64,000 nt of DNA, taken from the NCBI RefSeq assembly GCF_003075035.1, contig NZ_QCZE01000001.1:310001-374000 (forward strand). The letters are read 5' to 3'. The notes under the pieces are model-generated. The model made no database searches and was not told the origin of the DNA. It worked only from the letters and a program-made list of their open reading frames with translations. Below are positions 46,747 through 55,208 of this stretch, in pieces (position 1 is the first letter of the stretch; every line of letters begins with the position of its first letter). A program made the position numbers and the translations under genes. Source of the DNA: Zobellella maritima. GTDB lineage: Bacteria > Pseudomonadota > Gammaproteobacteria > Enterobacterales > Aeromonadaceae.

Positions 46747-48396
46747 ATGGGTAAATGGTTTAAATCAGGTTCGCCCTGGATTTGGATGACCGGCGGGGCG
46801 GTGAGCCTCAGCCTGGTGGCGGTGTTGGGTTTGCTGCTGCTGATCGGTTGGCGTGGCCTGACCTATTTCTGGCCGCATACTATTTATGAATGGCAGGTGA
46901 AGTCGGCAGACGGCAGCCAGCAGACCGTGATTGGCGAAGTCCATGACCGGGAACAGGTCGCCATCGCCCAGCTGCGAGGCTCGGGTCTGGCCCTGGAAGG
47001 GGTGACCGCCGACAGCCTGACCCGCTACCTGGTCAAGACCGGTAACCGGGAATTCGTCAACCTGGATTTCCGCTGGTTGCTGGAAACCGATATCATCTCC
47101 CGCACTACGCCGGCCGAGCTGGCCATGCTGGAGCGCTCCAGCCACGGTAACTTCTACGGTTATGTGGTGCGGGTGCTGGAAGGTGACCGCGTGGTCAGCG
47201 GAGATGTCAATGCCGAGCTGCGCCAGCGTATCGAACGGGTGAGCGAGCTTAATGATCAGATGCGCACTCTGCAACGCAGCGACATCGGCAGCATCAACCA
47301 CCAGCTGGAACAGCTGCGCCTGGAAGAGCGTCGGCTGGAGCTGGACGGTGAGGCCACCGAAGATGCGGTCGCCGCCCTGCATACCGAGAGCGAGCAGCTG
47401 AGGACTGACTACCGGAAGCTGGAGACCGAGCTGTTTGACCTGCGGGATCAGGCTCATAGAGACAGTGTGGTGATCCGCGACATGCGTGGCCAGGAAGTGA
47501 CCCTGTCCTTGGGAGAAGTACTGGACGTGACCTGGCCCAATGACATGAGCCTGGCGGCCAAGACGCTGTCCTGGTTCTCGGAGATGGGCAAGTTTATCGG
47601 CGGTGAGCCGCGTGAGGCCAATACCGAAGGCGGCGTCTTCCCGGCCATTTTCGGTACCGTGTTTATGGTGATCCTGATGGCCATTATCGTGACGCCGCTT
47701 GGCGTGGTCGCGGCCATCTACCTGCATGAATATGCGGGCAAGAACAACCTGACCAAGGTGATCCGCATCGCGGTGATCAATCTGGCGGGGGTACCCTCCA
47801 TTGTATACGGGGTGTTTGGTCTGGGCTTTTTCGTCTATATGCTGGGTGGTTCTATCGATAAGCTGTTCTATCCGGAAAGCCTGCCTACCCCGACCTTTGG
47901 TACCCCCGGGGTGCTGTGGTCGGCGCTGACTTTGGCGATCCTGACGCTGCCGGTGGTCATAGTGTCGACCGAGGAAGGTCTGTCGCGCATTCCCAGCGCG
48001 GTGCGTCAGGGCTCGCTGGCCCTGGGTGCGACCAAGGCGGAAACCCTGTGGCGTATCGTCATCCCCATGGCCAGCCCGGCCATCATGACCGGGCTTATCC
48101 TGGCGATTGCGCGGGCGGCCGGTGAAGTGGCCCCGCTGATGCTGGTGGGTGTAGTTAAGCTGGCACCCAGCCTGCCGCTGGATGGCAACTTCCCTTATCT
48201 GCATGTGGATCGCAAGTTCATGCACCTGGGCTTTCACATTTACGATGTCGGCTTCCAGAGCCCGAATGTCGAGGCGGCACGCCCCCTGGTTTATGCCACC
48301 TCCTTCCTGCTGGTGACGGTGATAGTGGGTCTGAACCTGACCGCCATTGCCATCCGGAACCACCTGCGTGAAAAATTCCGCTCCCTTGAGCACTAA
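46747..48396 (+). CDS. pstA: Phosphate ABC transporter permease PstA, large form
   Basis: A 549-residue permease, also longer than E. coli PstA (296). A membrane segment at ~15-40 is followed by a ~220-residue periplasmic part with a strongly predicted coiled coil (~155-240, rich in Glu, Leu, Gln and Arg). The permease domain starts near residue 295 (VFPAIFGTVFMVILMAIIVT) and has the EAA loop GATKAETLWRIVIPMASPAI and IARAAGEVAPLML. It lies 14 bases after pstC. Confidence 0.94.
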   Translation: MGKWFKSGSPWIWMTGGAVSLSLVAVLGLLLLIGWRGLTYFWPHTIYEWQVKSADGSQQTVIGEVHDREQVAIAQLRGSGLALEGVTADSLTRYLVKTGNREFVNLDFRWLLETDIISRTTPAELAMLERSSHGNFYGYVVRVLEGDRVVSGDVNAELRQRIERVSELNDQMRTLQRSDIGSINHQLEQLRLEERRLELDGEATEDAVAALHTESEQLRTDYRKLETELFDLRDQAHRDSVVIRDMRGQEVTLSLGEVLDVTWPNDMSLAAKTLSWFSEMGKFIGGEPREANTEGGVFPAIFGTVFMVILMAIIVTPLGVVAAIYLHEYAGKNNLTKVIRIAVINLAGVPSIVYGVFGLGFFVYMLGGSIDKLFYPESLPTPTFGTPGVLWSALTLAILTLPVVIVSTEEGLSRIPSAVRQGSLALGATKAETLWRIVIPMASPAIMTGLILAIARAAGEVAPLMLVGVVKLAPSLPLDGNFPYLHVDRKFMHLGFHIYDVGFQSPNVEAARPLVYATSFLLVTVIVGLNLTAIAIRNHLREKFRSLEH

Positions 48397-48428
48397 GCTT
48401 CGGGCAGCCACTGATTTGAGGTATTAAG

Positions 48429-49247
48429 ATGATTAATGTATCACCCACCATGAACCAGGATTCCATGTTGAATGTAAATTCGCTGGCGGCGGACCAGGTT
48501 GCCCTGGAAGTGAAGGACCTGAGCCTGTATTACGGTGAAAAGCAGGCGCTGTTCAACGTGGATATGAAGATCGCCAAGGGCCAGGTCACGGCCTTTATCG
48601 GTCCGTCCGGCTGTGGTAAATCCACCCTGTTGCGCTGCATCAACCGGATGAACGATCTGGTGGAAACCTGCCGTATCGACGGGCAGATCCTGCTGCATAA
48701 CCAGAATATCTATGATAAAAGCGTTGATGTAGCGGCCCTGCGTCGTCGGGTAGGTATGGTGTTCCAGCGGCCGAATCCTTTCCCCAAGTCCATTTATGAA
48801 AATGTGGTCTACGGCCTGCGTCTGCAGGGGATCAATGACCGGCGTCGGCTTGACGATGCGGTGGAGCGGTCCCTGCGGGGCGCGGCGCTGTGGGATGAGG
48901 TCAAGGACCGGCTGCACGACAATGCCTTCGGTTTGTCCGGTGGTCAGCAGCAGCGTCTGGTGATTGCCCGTGCCATCGCCATCGAGCCCGAAGTATTGCT
49001 GCTGGATGAGCCGACCTCGGCACTGGATCCCATCTCCACCCTGGTGATTGAGGAGCTGATCAACACCCTCAAGGAGCAGTATACCGTGGTCATAGTGACC
49101 CACAACATGCAGCAGGCGGCACGGGTATCGGATCACACCGCCTTTATGTACATGGGTGAGCTGATTGAGTATTCCGATACCAATACCCTGTTCACTACTC
49201 CCAAAAAGAAGAAAACAGAAGATTACATTACCGGGCGCTACGGTTAA
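48429..49247 (+). CDS. pstB: Phosphate ABC transporter ATP-binding protein PstB
   Basis: A 272-residue ATPase with Walker [10 protein letters not shown] (residues 58-66), the PstB-specific [17 protein letters not shown], signature LSGGQQQR, Walker [14 protein letters not shown] and the H-loop [13 protein letters not shown]. It drives phosphate import through PstC-PstA and takes part in signalling to PhoR. A short acidic/polar N-terminal extension (about 20 residues) precedes the domain. Confidence 0.97.
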   Translation: MINVSPTMNQDSMLNVNSLAADQVALEVKDLSLYYGEKQALFNVDMKIAKGQVTAFIGPSGCGKSTLLRCINRMNDLVETCRIDGQILLHNQNIYDKSVDVAALRRRVGMVFQRPNPFPKSIYENVVYGLRLQGINDRRRLDDAVERSLRGAALWDEVKDRLHDNAFGLSGGQQQRLVIARAIAIEPEVLLLDEPTSALDPISTLVIEELINTLKEQYTVVIVTHNMQQAARVSDHTAFMYMGELIEYSDTNTLFTTPKKKKTEDYITGRYG

Positions 49248-49259
49248 GGGGCTGTGCAA

Positions 49260-49973
49260 ATGGAAAAATTGAACGTCAATAAACATATCTCCGGCCAGTT
49301 CAATGCCGAGCTGGACGGGGTACTGAATCAGGTACTGGTGATGGGTGGCCTGGTTGAGCAGCAACTGGGTGATGCCATTACCACCGTCCATGATCAGGAT
49401 CTGGAGCGGGCGCGTCAGATCATCGCCAACGATGCCAAGGTCAATGCCCTGGAAATGCAGATAGACGAGGAATGTACCCGCATCATCGCCAAGCGCCAGC
49501 CCACCGCCTCCGATCTGCGGCTGGTGCTCGCCATCATCAAGACCATCAATGATCTGGAGCGCATCGGGGACAGTGCGCGCAAGATAGCACGCATGGTGCA
49601 GGATAACGCCAACAAGACCCAGCCGCCGCTGGTGTCCATGGAAAACATGGGCCGGCGTACCGTCAAGATGCTCCATGAGTCACTGGATGCTTTCGCCCGC
49701 ATGGATGTCAATGCGGCCATCGAGGTGCACAAGGAAGACGACAAGGTCGATCGGGAATATGAGTCCATCATCCGTGAGCTGATGACCTTCATGATGGAAG
49801 ATCCCCGCTCCATCCCTCAGGTACTCAATGTGATGGGCTGTGCCCGCACTCTGGAACGGGTAGGGGACAGGGTTCAGCATATCTGTGAATATATTATCTA
49901 CTTCGTCAAGGGCAAGGATGTGCGCCACACCAGCGAAGAAGATATCTACAAGATGCTGGATAGCGACAAATAA
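49260..49973 (+). CDS. phoU: Phosphate signalling protein PhoU
   Basis: A 237-residue all-helical protein with two PhoU repeats carrying the metal-binding E-x-x-x-D patterns ([58 protein letters not shown]). It couples the Pst transporter to PhoR. The ATG at 49260 is preferred to the GTG at 49254. Last gene of the operon. Confidence 0.96.
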   Translation: MEKLNVNKHISGQFNAELDGVLNQVLVMGGLVEQQLGDAITTVHDQDLERARQIIANDAKVNALEMQIDEECTRIIAKRQPTASDLRLVLAIIKTINDLERIGDSARKIARMVQDNANKTQPPLVSMENMGRRTVKMLHESLDAFARMDVNAAIEVHKEDDKVDREYESIIRELMTFMMEDPRSIPQVLNVMGCARTLERVGDRVQHICEYIIYFVKGKDVRHTSEEDIYKMLDSDK

Positions 49974-49978
49974 ATGTG

Positions 49979-50002
49979 GCGGGGATGCATAGGCATCCCC
50001 GC
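49979..50002 (+). terminator. Stem-loop after phoU
   Basis: GCGGGGATGC and GCATCCCCGC form a perfect 10-bp stem with loop ATAG, 6 bases after the phoU stop. The T-run is poor (TGTTCT). Confidence 0.65.
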
Positions 50003-50109
50003 TGTTCTCACGCGTTGTACGGGTTCGTGCTCAGGAGCACCAAATCCAGGGCCACGGTTCTTTACCTTTAGCCAGACCCCGATACCATCGGGGAGTGTTA
50101 CAGCTGATT

Positions 50110-50949
50110 TTATTCCCTGCACATCAGGCTGACAGCCAGGGTCTGTGCCAGATACATGGAGCTGCTCAGGGAACGAAAACCCATGACTTCTCCTTCCTGC
50201 ACCTCAAAGCAGACTTCCAGCATGCCTCCATGCGCCGCCATCAGGTTATCGGTAATCGCCACTATCGGTATCCCCTTGCCATGGGCCTGTTCAATCAGGT
50301 GATTGGTTTCGGGGGCATAAGGGCTAAATGTTACCGTCAGCAGTACATCCCTTTCGCTCATCCTGCGAGTCATCGGTGCCAGCATACCGCCATGGTCATC
50401 AAGCAGTACCACGTTGTTATCCGATTTCATCAGGGCATACCAGAGATAGAAGGCCACCGGATAGGCCCTGCGTACGCCCTGGATATAAATGGTATCGGCC
50501 TTTTCCATGAGTGCCACGGCATAATCCAGTTTTTGTGGCGATATCGACATCTGCAGGTGCTCAATGGCGTCAATATTGGCATTGCCGTAATCCTGAAAAA
50601 TCGCCATGGGCGACTCGGGCCCCAGTTCGGCCTGCTCACGGGCCAGTCGTACCCGCTCCTTGTAATCTCGCGGACGGTTCAGGTACTGGTCGCGAAACAG
50701 GGCCTGCATCTGGCTGAAGCCACTGAAGCCCATGGCGTTTGAGAAGCGGCTCAGTGTCGACAGGGGGACATTCGCCTGTTCGGCAATGGTGGCCATGGTC
50801 TCGACCGCTACCAGCATTGGCTGTGCCATCACATAGTCGGCCACCTGCCGCAGGCGCTTGCTCAGCTTGTCGTAACGCTTGGCAATCAGCTCTCGTAGTG
50901 TGTCCAGATCGGCCGGAACTTGTAATAGCTGGGGATCCTTGATGCCCAT
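50110..50949 (-). CDS. RpiR-family regulator of the inositol operon (first copy)
   Basis: A 279-residue regulator: N-terminal RpiR helix-turn-helix (KRLRQVADYVMAQPMLVAVE, then VPLSTLSRFSNAMGFSGFSQ) and a C-terminal SIS sugar-phosphate-binding domain (DTIYIQGVRRAYPVAFYLWY, DVLLTVTFSPYAPETNHLIE). It is last in the minus-strand iol gene string, 75 bases after iolJ. RpiR-type IolR proteins repress inositol genes and respond to an inositol intermediate. GGGGAG precedes the ATG at 50949; the frame starts at a TTG at 50973. Confidence 0.88.
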   Translation of the reverse strand: MGIKDPQLLQVPADLDTLRELIAKRYDKLSKRLRQVADYVMAQPMLVAVETMATIAEQANVPLSTLSRFSNAMGFSGFSQMQALFRDQYLNRPRDYKERVRLAREQAELGPESPMAIFQDYGNANIDAIEHLQMSISPQKLDYAVALMEKADTIYIQGVRRAYPVAFYLWYALMKSDNNVVLLDDHGGMLAPMTRRMSERDVLLTVTFSPYAPETNHLIEQAHGKGIPIVAITDNLMAAHGGMLEVCFEVQEGEVMGFRSLSSSMYLAQTLAVSLMCRE

Positions 50950-51024
50950 ACCTTGCTGCTCCCCTGTTAACAAACCAACAAAAAAAAATCATGTGCCGGG
51001 GCAGTTCGCCCCGGGGCGGACATT

Positions 51025-51852
51025 TTAAGACAATAATTCAAAGTGTCGAATGGCTTCTTGCTTCACATAGGGCATGGCCTTCTGCATAAAGTAGATACGA
51101 TCAAACTTTTGTGGCTCACCGTTCATGAAGTCGCGCAGGTTATGACCCAGCGCCTGGCGCAGGCAGGTACCGATATTGAATTTTGAAACCCTGCTCTGCT
51201 TGAGCCTGAGCATGTCTTCTTCACGAATGCCCGTGGTGCCATGAATGACCAGGGGGAGGGATACCGCTCCCGCGATGCGATCCAGCAGCCCGAAGTCTAT
51301 GGTACAGGTGGGCTCGGTCAGGCGATGCACATTGCCTACCGAGATGGCGACGCAGTCTACGCCGCTTTCGGTGGCAAAGCGCGCTGCATCGGCGGGATCC
51401 GTATCGATGGACTTGATATGGTCACGACCTTCATCATAGGGAACCGAGCCTATCTCGCCTTCTATCGAGGCACCGAGCGCATGGGCAACCGCGGCCACCT
51501 TGCGGGTTCGGGCAATGTTTTCATCCAGTGACAGCTGCGAGCCATCGAACATCACCGAGCTGAAGCCCGCCTTGAGCGCACGGAATACGATGTTTTCTTC
51601 ATAGGTATGATCCAGGTGCAGACACACGGGGACCTTACTGCTCTTGGCCAGGTGCAGGAACATGGCGGCCGCCGTTTCTACCCCGTAGAAGTCGATCACG
51701 TCCTTGTTGCAGGCCAGGATAACCGGCTTACCGACTTCCTCTGCTGCTTCGACCACGGCCCGTGCATCTTCATAACCAAAGACGTTGAAGCAGGGAACCG
51801 AAAAATTGGATGCTGCCGCTTCCGGCAATAAATCGTTCAAGTTGACCAGCAT
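51025..51852 (-). CDS. iolJ: Class II aldolase IolJ-like (2-deoxy-5-keto-D-gluconate 6-phosphate aldolase)
   Basis: A 275-residue class II fructose-bisphosphate-aldolase family protein. Zinc ligands are seen in VPVCLHLDHTYEE (His near residue 79), GNVHR and VIHGTTGI, with the substrate loop GSVPYDEGRDH. In the inositol pathway it splits the phosphorylated deoxyketogluconate into dihydroxyacetone phosphate and malonate semialdehyde. It follows iolB by 12 bases. Naming rests on the operon context; the fold alone would also allow a tagatose- or fructose-bisphosphate aldolase. Confidence 0.82.
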   Translation of the reverse strand: MLVNLNDLLPEAAASNFSVPCFNVFGYEDARAVVEAAEEVGKPVILACNKDVIDFYGVETAAAMFLHLAKSSKVPVCLHLDHTYEENIVFRALKAGFSSVMFDGSQLSLDENIARTRKVAAVAHALGASIEGEIGSVPYDEGRDHIKSIDTDPADAARFATESGVDCVAISVGNVHRLTEPTCTIDFGLLDRIAGAVSLPLVIHGTTGIREEDMLRLKQSRVSKFNIGTCLRQALGHNLRDFMNGEPQKFDRIYFMQKAMPYVKQEAIRHFELLS

Positions 51853-51864
51853 AAGAACTCCTCG

Positions 51865-52737
51865 TTATTTGAATTTGGCAATCATGTCCTTGATACCGGG
51901 AATGGTTTCGACCTGGTATTCATGGTGCGGATCGAAATGCTGGATCAGCGACTTGGATGTCTTGCCCACAATGATGGTGAAGTAGTACATCTCGTATCCC
52001 GGAGCGGCAACGCTCGGGTGATAGCCCTTGTCAATCGCGATCACCGAGCCGGTGCGTACGTGATAGACAGGGCCGAAATCGTCTTCGTGCTCATAGAGAA
52101 ATTGGGCACCGAAGCCGAAATCCGGGTTGAAACGGAACTGATAGACCTCCTCGTAGAGGGTTTCCTTGCTGCCGTCTTCCTTGACGCGGTCTTCGTCGTG
52201 CTTGTGCGGCGGGAACCCCGACCAGCCACCGGCACCCACGGTAAACAGCTCGCTGACCAGCAGGCGACCTCGCTTGTCGGCATTGGACTGCCCCAGTATG
52301 TGCTTGATCTTGCGGTGGGTCTTGGTGTCGTCCGAGCCATACTGGACCATATCGACATTGTCCTGGCGCACGCAGAAGGGCTCCAGCGACTCTTCATAGC
52401 GGCCACCGGCTATCATGATATCGGCCTGCTCGCTCACACACTTGATCTCGGCGCTATAGCCCAGCGGCACATAGACGGATTCGGGGTTGCCTTCCCAGAC
52501 CGAGGCGCGCTGCCCGATATTGTCAAACACCACCGGTGTCTGACCCTGCTTGCTGACCTTGATGCTGCAGGTCCCGCCGGCCAGTACCACCACCGACTCG
52601 TATCCTTCGACCACGTGCTGGTGGGTTTCACCCTGTTTCAGGCGGACCTGATTGAAATAACACAGCGGCGTGACCTCATCGTTGATATCGATGATGGGCT
52701 GGTTTTTGTTATCAAAGGGTGGGATATGTTTGCCCAT
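51865..52737 (-). CDS. iolB: 5-deoxy-glucuronate isomerase IolB
   Basis: A 290-residue double-cupin isomerase with WSGFPPHKHDED, EEVYQFRFNPDFGFGAQFLY and AAPGYEMYYFTIIVG, the IolB metal-site signatures. It converts 5-deoxyglucuronate to 2-deoxy-5-keto-gluconate. The ATG at 52737 is placed by AGAGGA before it; the frame also has an ATG at 52761. A 202-base gap with a hairpin separates it from iolC. Confidence 0.93.
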   Translation of the reverse strand: MGKHIPPFDNKNQPIIDINDEVTPLCYFNQVRLKQGETHQHVVEGYESVVVLAGGTCSIKVSKQGQTPVVFDNIGQRASVWEGNPESVYVPLGYSAEIKCVSEQADIMIAGGRYEESLEPFCVRQDNVDMVQYGSDDTKTHRKIKHILGQSNADKRGRLLVSELFTVGAGGWSGFPPHKHDEDRVKEDGSKETLYEEVYQFRFNPDFGFGAQFLYEHEDDFGPVYHVRTGSVIAIDKGYHPSVAAPGYEMYYFTIIVGKTSKSLIQHFDPHHEYQVETIPGIKDMIAKFK

Positions 52738-52939
52738 TACGGTTTCCTCTTCATTTGCCATGCCGCAGTCATGTCTGCATCACAGCGGTATTCTGATGGT
52801 TTAATGATCTGTTTTTTGGCCCCGGCTCCCGGAGCATCTTCGGCACAACTGGCCGGGAGCGGATGGCCTGCATCTTGATCGCGGCAGCTGTGTCGCATCT
52901 ACGGCCACCCTGGTCATCTGCTTTATGCCAGCAGCGGAC

Positions 52940-53935
52940 TTACCGGTCCTGCTTCCTGGTCTCGATAAAGGCGAACAACTGCTCCCGGGTCGGCATGGCC
53001 TCGGTACAGCTGTCACCGCTGACATTGATGGCCGCCGCGGCCGAGCCAAACCTGACTCCGTCTTCCAGCTCGCCGCCATTGGCCAGGGTCCAGATCAGGG
53101 CGCCTGCGAAGGAGTCGCCTGAGCCGAACGGCTTCTTGACCTCGACTGGGAAGATGCCCTGCCGGAACCTATGGCCGTCGCGGCAGTAGACTTTCGAGCC
53201 CAGCTCCCCGGCCTTGATCACCACTACCTGGGTATGGCCCCGAAGGAAGCGGGTTGCCGTGGCATCGTCATCCTTGTTGCCGGGGGCCAGCACGGTTTCC
53301 ATCATGTCGAACTCTTCGCGATTACCGATGAGGACGTCCGACAGGCCGGCGGCAATGCCATAGTAGATGGACGCATCCACATCCGTTCGCCAGGAATAGG
53401 GCCGGTAATCCACATCCAGCACCACGGCGGTATTGCTGCGGCGGGCATGCTCCATGGCAATCAGGGTGGCTTCCCTGCTTGGACTTTCGGACAGGGCGGT
53501 GCCGGTGACGACCAGCATCTTGGCGCTGGCGATATAATCGGGGTCAACCTGCTCCGGCTTGAGGGTCAGATCCGACGCCTTGTTACGGTAAATCAGCACG
53601 TTGCAATCGCTCGGCTTCATCTCGGTAAACGCCACCGAGGTGCGCGAGCCGGATGCGTCCTTCATCATGCCGTCCAGGTTTATCCCCTGGCCGGACAGGT
53701 AGCGGCAGACATAATCGCCGAAGGTATCCTCGGCAACACAGCCGATAAATCCGGTCTTGGCGCCCAGCCTGCTGATGGCCACGGCAATGTTGGCGGCCGA
53801 GCCGCCGACGAATTTATTGAATCCCGAAATATCGGCCATACCCATGTTCGCTTCGCGGGCATAGAGATCGACCCCTGCGCGCCCCAGGACGATGGCATCC
53901 AGAGGACGATGTTGCTCAAGTGCGAGTGTTGTCAT
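52940..53935 (-). CDS. iolC: 5-dehydro-2-deoxygluconokinase IolC (first copy)
   Basis: A 331-residue PfkB-family kinase: DAIVLGRAGVDLYAREANMG at the start, the FVGGSAANIAVAISRLG substrate loop, and GSGDSFAGALIW with the catalytic Asp near the end. It phosphorylates 2-deoxy-5-keto-gluconate. It follows the Gfo/Idh gene by 12 bases. A second, differently sequenced iolC lies at 63708. Confidence 0.92.
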   Translation of the reverse strand: MTTLALEQHRPLDAIVLGRAGVDLYAREANMGMADISGFNKFVGGSAANIAVAISRLGAKTGFIGCVAEDTFGDYVCRYLSGQGINLDGMMKDASGSRTSVAFTEMKPSDCNVLIYRNKASDLTLKPEQVDPDYIASAKMLVVTGTALSESPSREATLIAMEHARRSNTAVVLDVDYRPYSWRTDVDASIYYGIAAGLSDVLIGNREEFDMMETVLAPGNKDDDATATRFLRGHTQVVVIKAGELGSKVYCRDGHRFRQGIFPVEVKKPFGSGDSFAGALIWTLANGGELEDGVRFGSAAAAINVSGDSCTEAMPTREQLFAFIETRKQDR

Positions 53936-53947
53936 GATGTCTTCCTG

Positions 53948-55123
53948 TTACTTGTACTCAACCCAGGCTGCATTCTGATCTGCAGACTCGACGCATTTCT
54001 CACACAGGCGAACCCCTTCGATACCGGCCTCGATACCCGGGAACCAGAGCTCGGCCAGCGTGGTCTGGTCATCACGGTTTGCCGCATCGAAGGCCAGGGC
54101 AAAGCGGTGATACAGGTTGGCCCAGGACTCAAAGAACCCCTCGGCATGGCCGCCGCCAATACGGTTTGCGGAGACGCCGGCGGCATCCTGGTACAGATAG
54201 CCCATGCCACGCTCGAGCACGCGTACCGGCTCGCCCTGAATTTCATAACGCAGCTGGTTCGGGTATTCGTCCCACCATTCGATCGAGGCTTTGGAGCCGA
54301 CGATACGGATTTTCTGCTGGTGCATGGAGCCGGCATTGACCGCCGACGCCCACAGGGTACCGACCGCGCCGCCCTTGAACTGCATCATGACGTGGGCGTT
54401 ATCTTCCAGCGGCGCACGGGACGGGATAAAGCTCTGACGCATGCAGGACAGGCGTTCCACCTCCAGGCCGGTGATCATTTCGCCCAGGAAAAAGGCATGG
54501 GTACCAACATCACCCAGCACATAGGTCGGGCCCGACGCCTGGGGGCTGACCCGCCATTTCAGGCCGGGATCGTTCTTTTCGTATTCTTCGTTATGAAAAC
54601 CGTGGGCAAACTGCATGTTGATGATACGGATTTCCCCCAGGTCACCGCGCTGTACCATCTCGCGTGCCTGCTGCACCATGGGGAAACCGCTGTAGCCGTA
54701 CATGACGCCGATGACCCGGCCCTTGTCTGCGGCGAGGGTTTTCAGCTCCTCGGCTTCTTCGGTGGTGAAGGTGATGGGTTTTTCGCACACCACATGCAAA
54801 CCGGCTGTCAGTGCCGCCTTGCAGATTTCATAGTGGGTTGAATTGGGGGTGGCGATAGAAACTGCCTGAATGCCGTCTGCACGCTCGGCTTCGGCGGCAA
54901 ACATCTCCTGGTAACCGGCATAACAACGTTCGGCGGCCACACCCAGGTTGGTACCAAAATCCCGGCAGCGCTGGGGATCCAGGTCAAAGGCACCGGCGAC
55001 CAGCTTGAACAGGCCATCACGCTGGGCGGCATTACGATGTGCATAACCGATCTGGCTGCCACGCCCGCCTCCGACCATGGCCCAGCGAATTGGCTGTTCA
55101 AAGCGACGTTCTTCGTTAAACAT
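53948..55123 (-). CDS. Gfo/Idh/MocA-family oxidoreductase (inositol dehydrogenase-like)
   Basis: A 391-residue NAD(P)-dependent dehydrogenase. The Rossmann motif is VGGGRGSQIGYAH near residue 17; the EKPI motif (VCEKPITFTTEEAEEL) and the GGAVGTLWASAVNAGS sheet follow. IolG proteins are ~340 residues, so this longer form may be a scyllo-inositol or other inositol-isomer dehydrogenase; no separate iolG is visible in the window. It lies between iolC and iolD in the same gene string. Confidence 0.85.
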   Translation of the reverse strand: MFNEERRFEQPIRWAMVGGGRGSQIGYAHRNAAQRDGLFKLVAGAFDLDPQRCRDFGTNLGVAAERCYAGYQEMFAAEAERADGIQAVSIATPNSTHYEICKAALTAGLHVVCEKPITFTTEEAEELKTLAADKGRVIGVMYGYSGFPMVQQAREMVQRGDLGEIRIINMQFAHGFHNEEYEKNDPGLKWRVSPQASGPTYVLGDVGTHAFFLGEMITGLEVERLSCMRQSFIPSRAPLEDNAHVMMQFKGGAVGTLWASAVNAGSMHQQKIRIVGSKASIEWWDEYPNQLRYEIQGEPVRVLERGMGYLYQDAAGVSANRIGGGHAEGFFESWANLYHRFALAFDAANRDDQTTLAELWFPGIEAGIEGVRLCEKCVESADQNAAWVEYK

Positions 55124-55208
55124 GTTTCTGCTCCCTTACTCGTACCGCAGGAGGAAGTGCCTGACCTGCGGCTTCAATAATTGAATGACCAACAAGACGT
55201 TGCCTGAC

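Noticed and set aside
46765-48411. A 548-codon minus-strand open frame opposite pstA
   Set aside because: It is the antisense shadow of a well-supported gene, with a His/Gln-rich composition and no domain.
53171-54841. A 556-codon plus-strand open frame across iolC and the Gfo/Idh gene
   Set aside because: It is antisense to two clear genes on the other strand; no family character.
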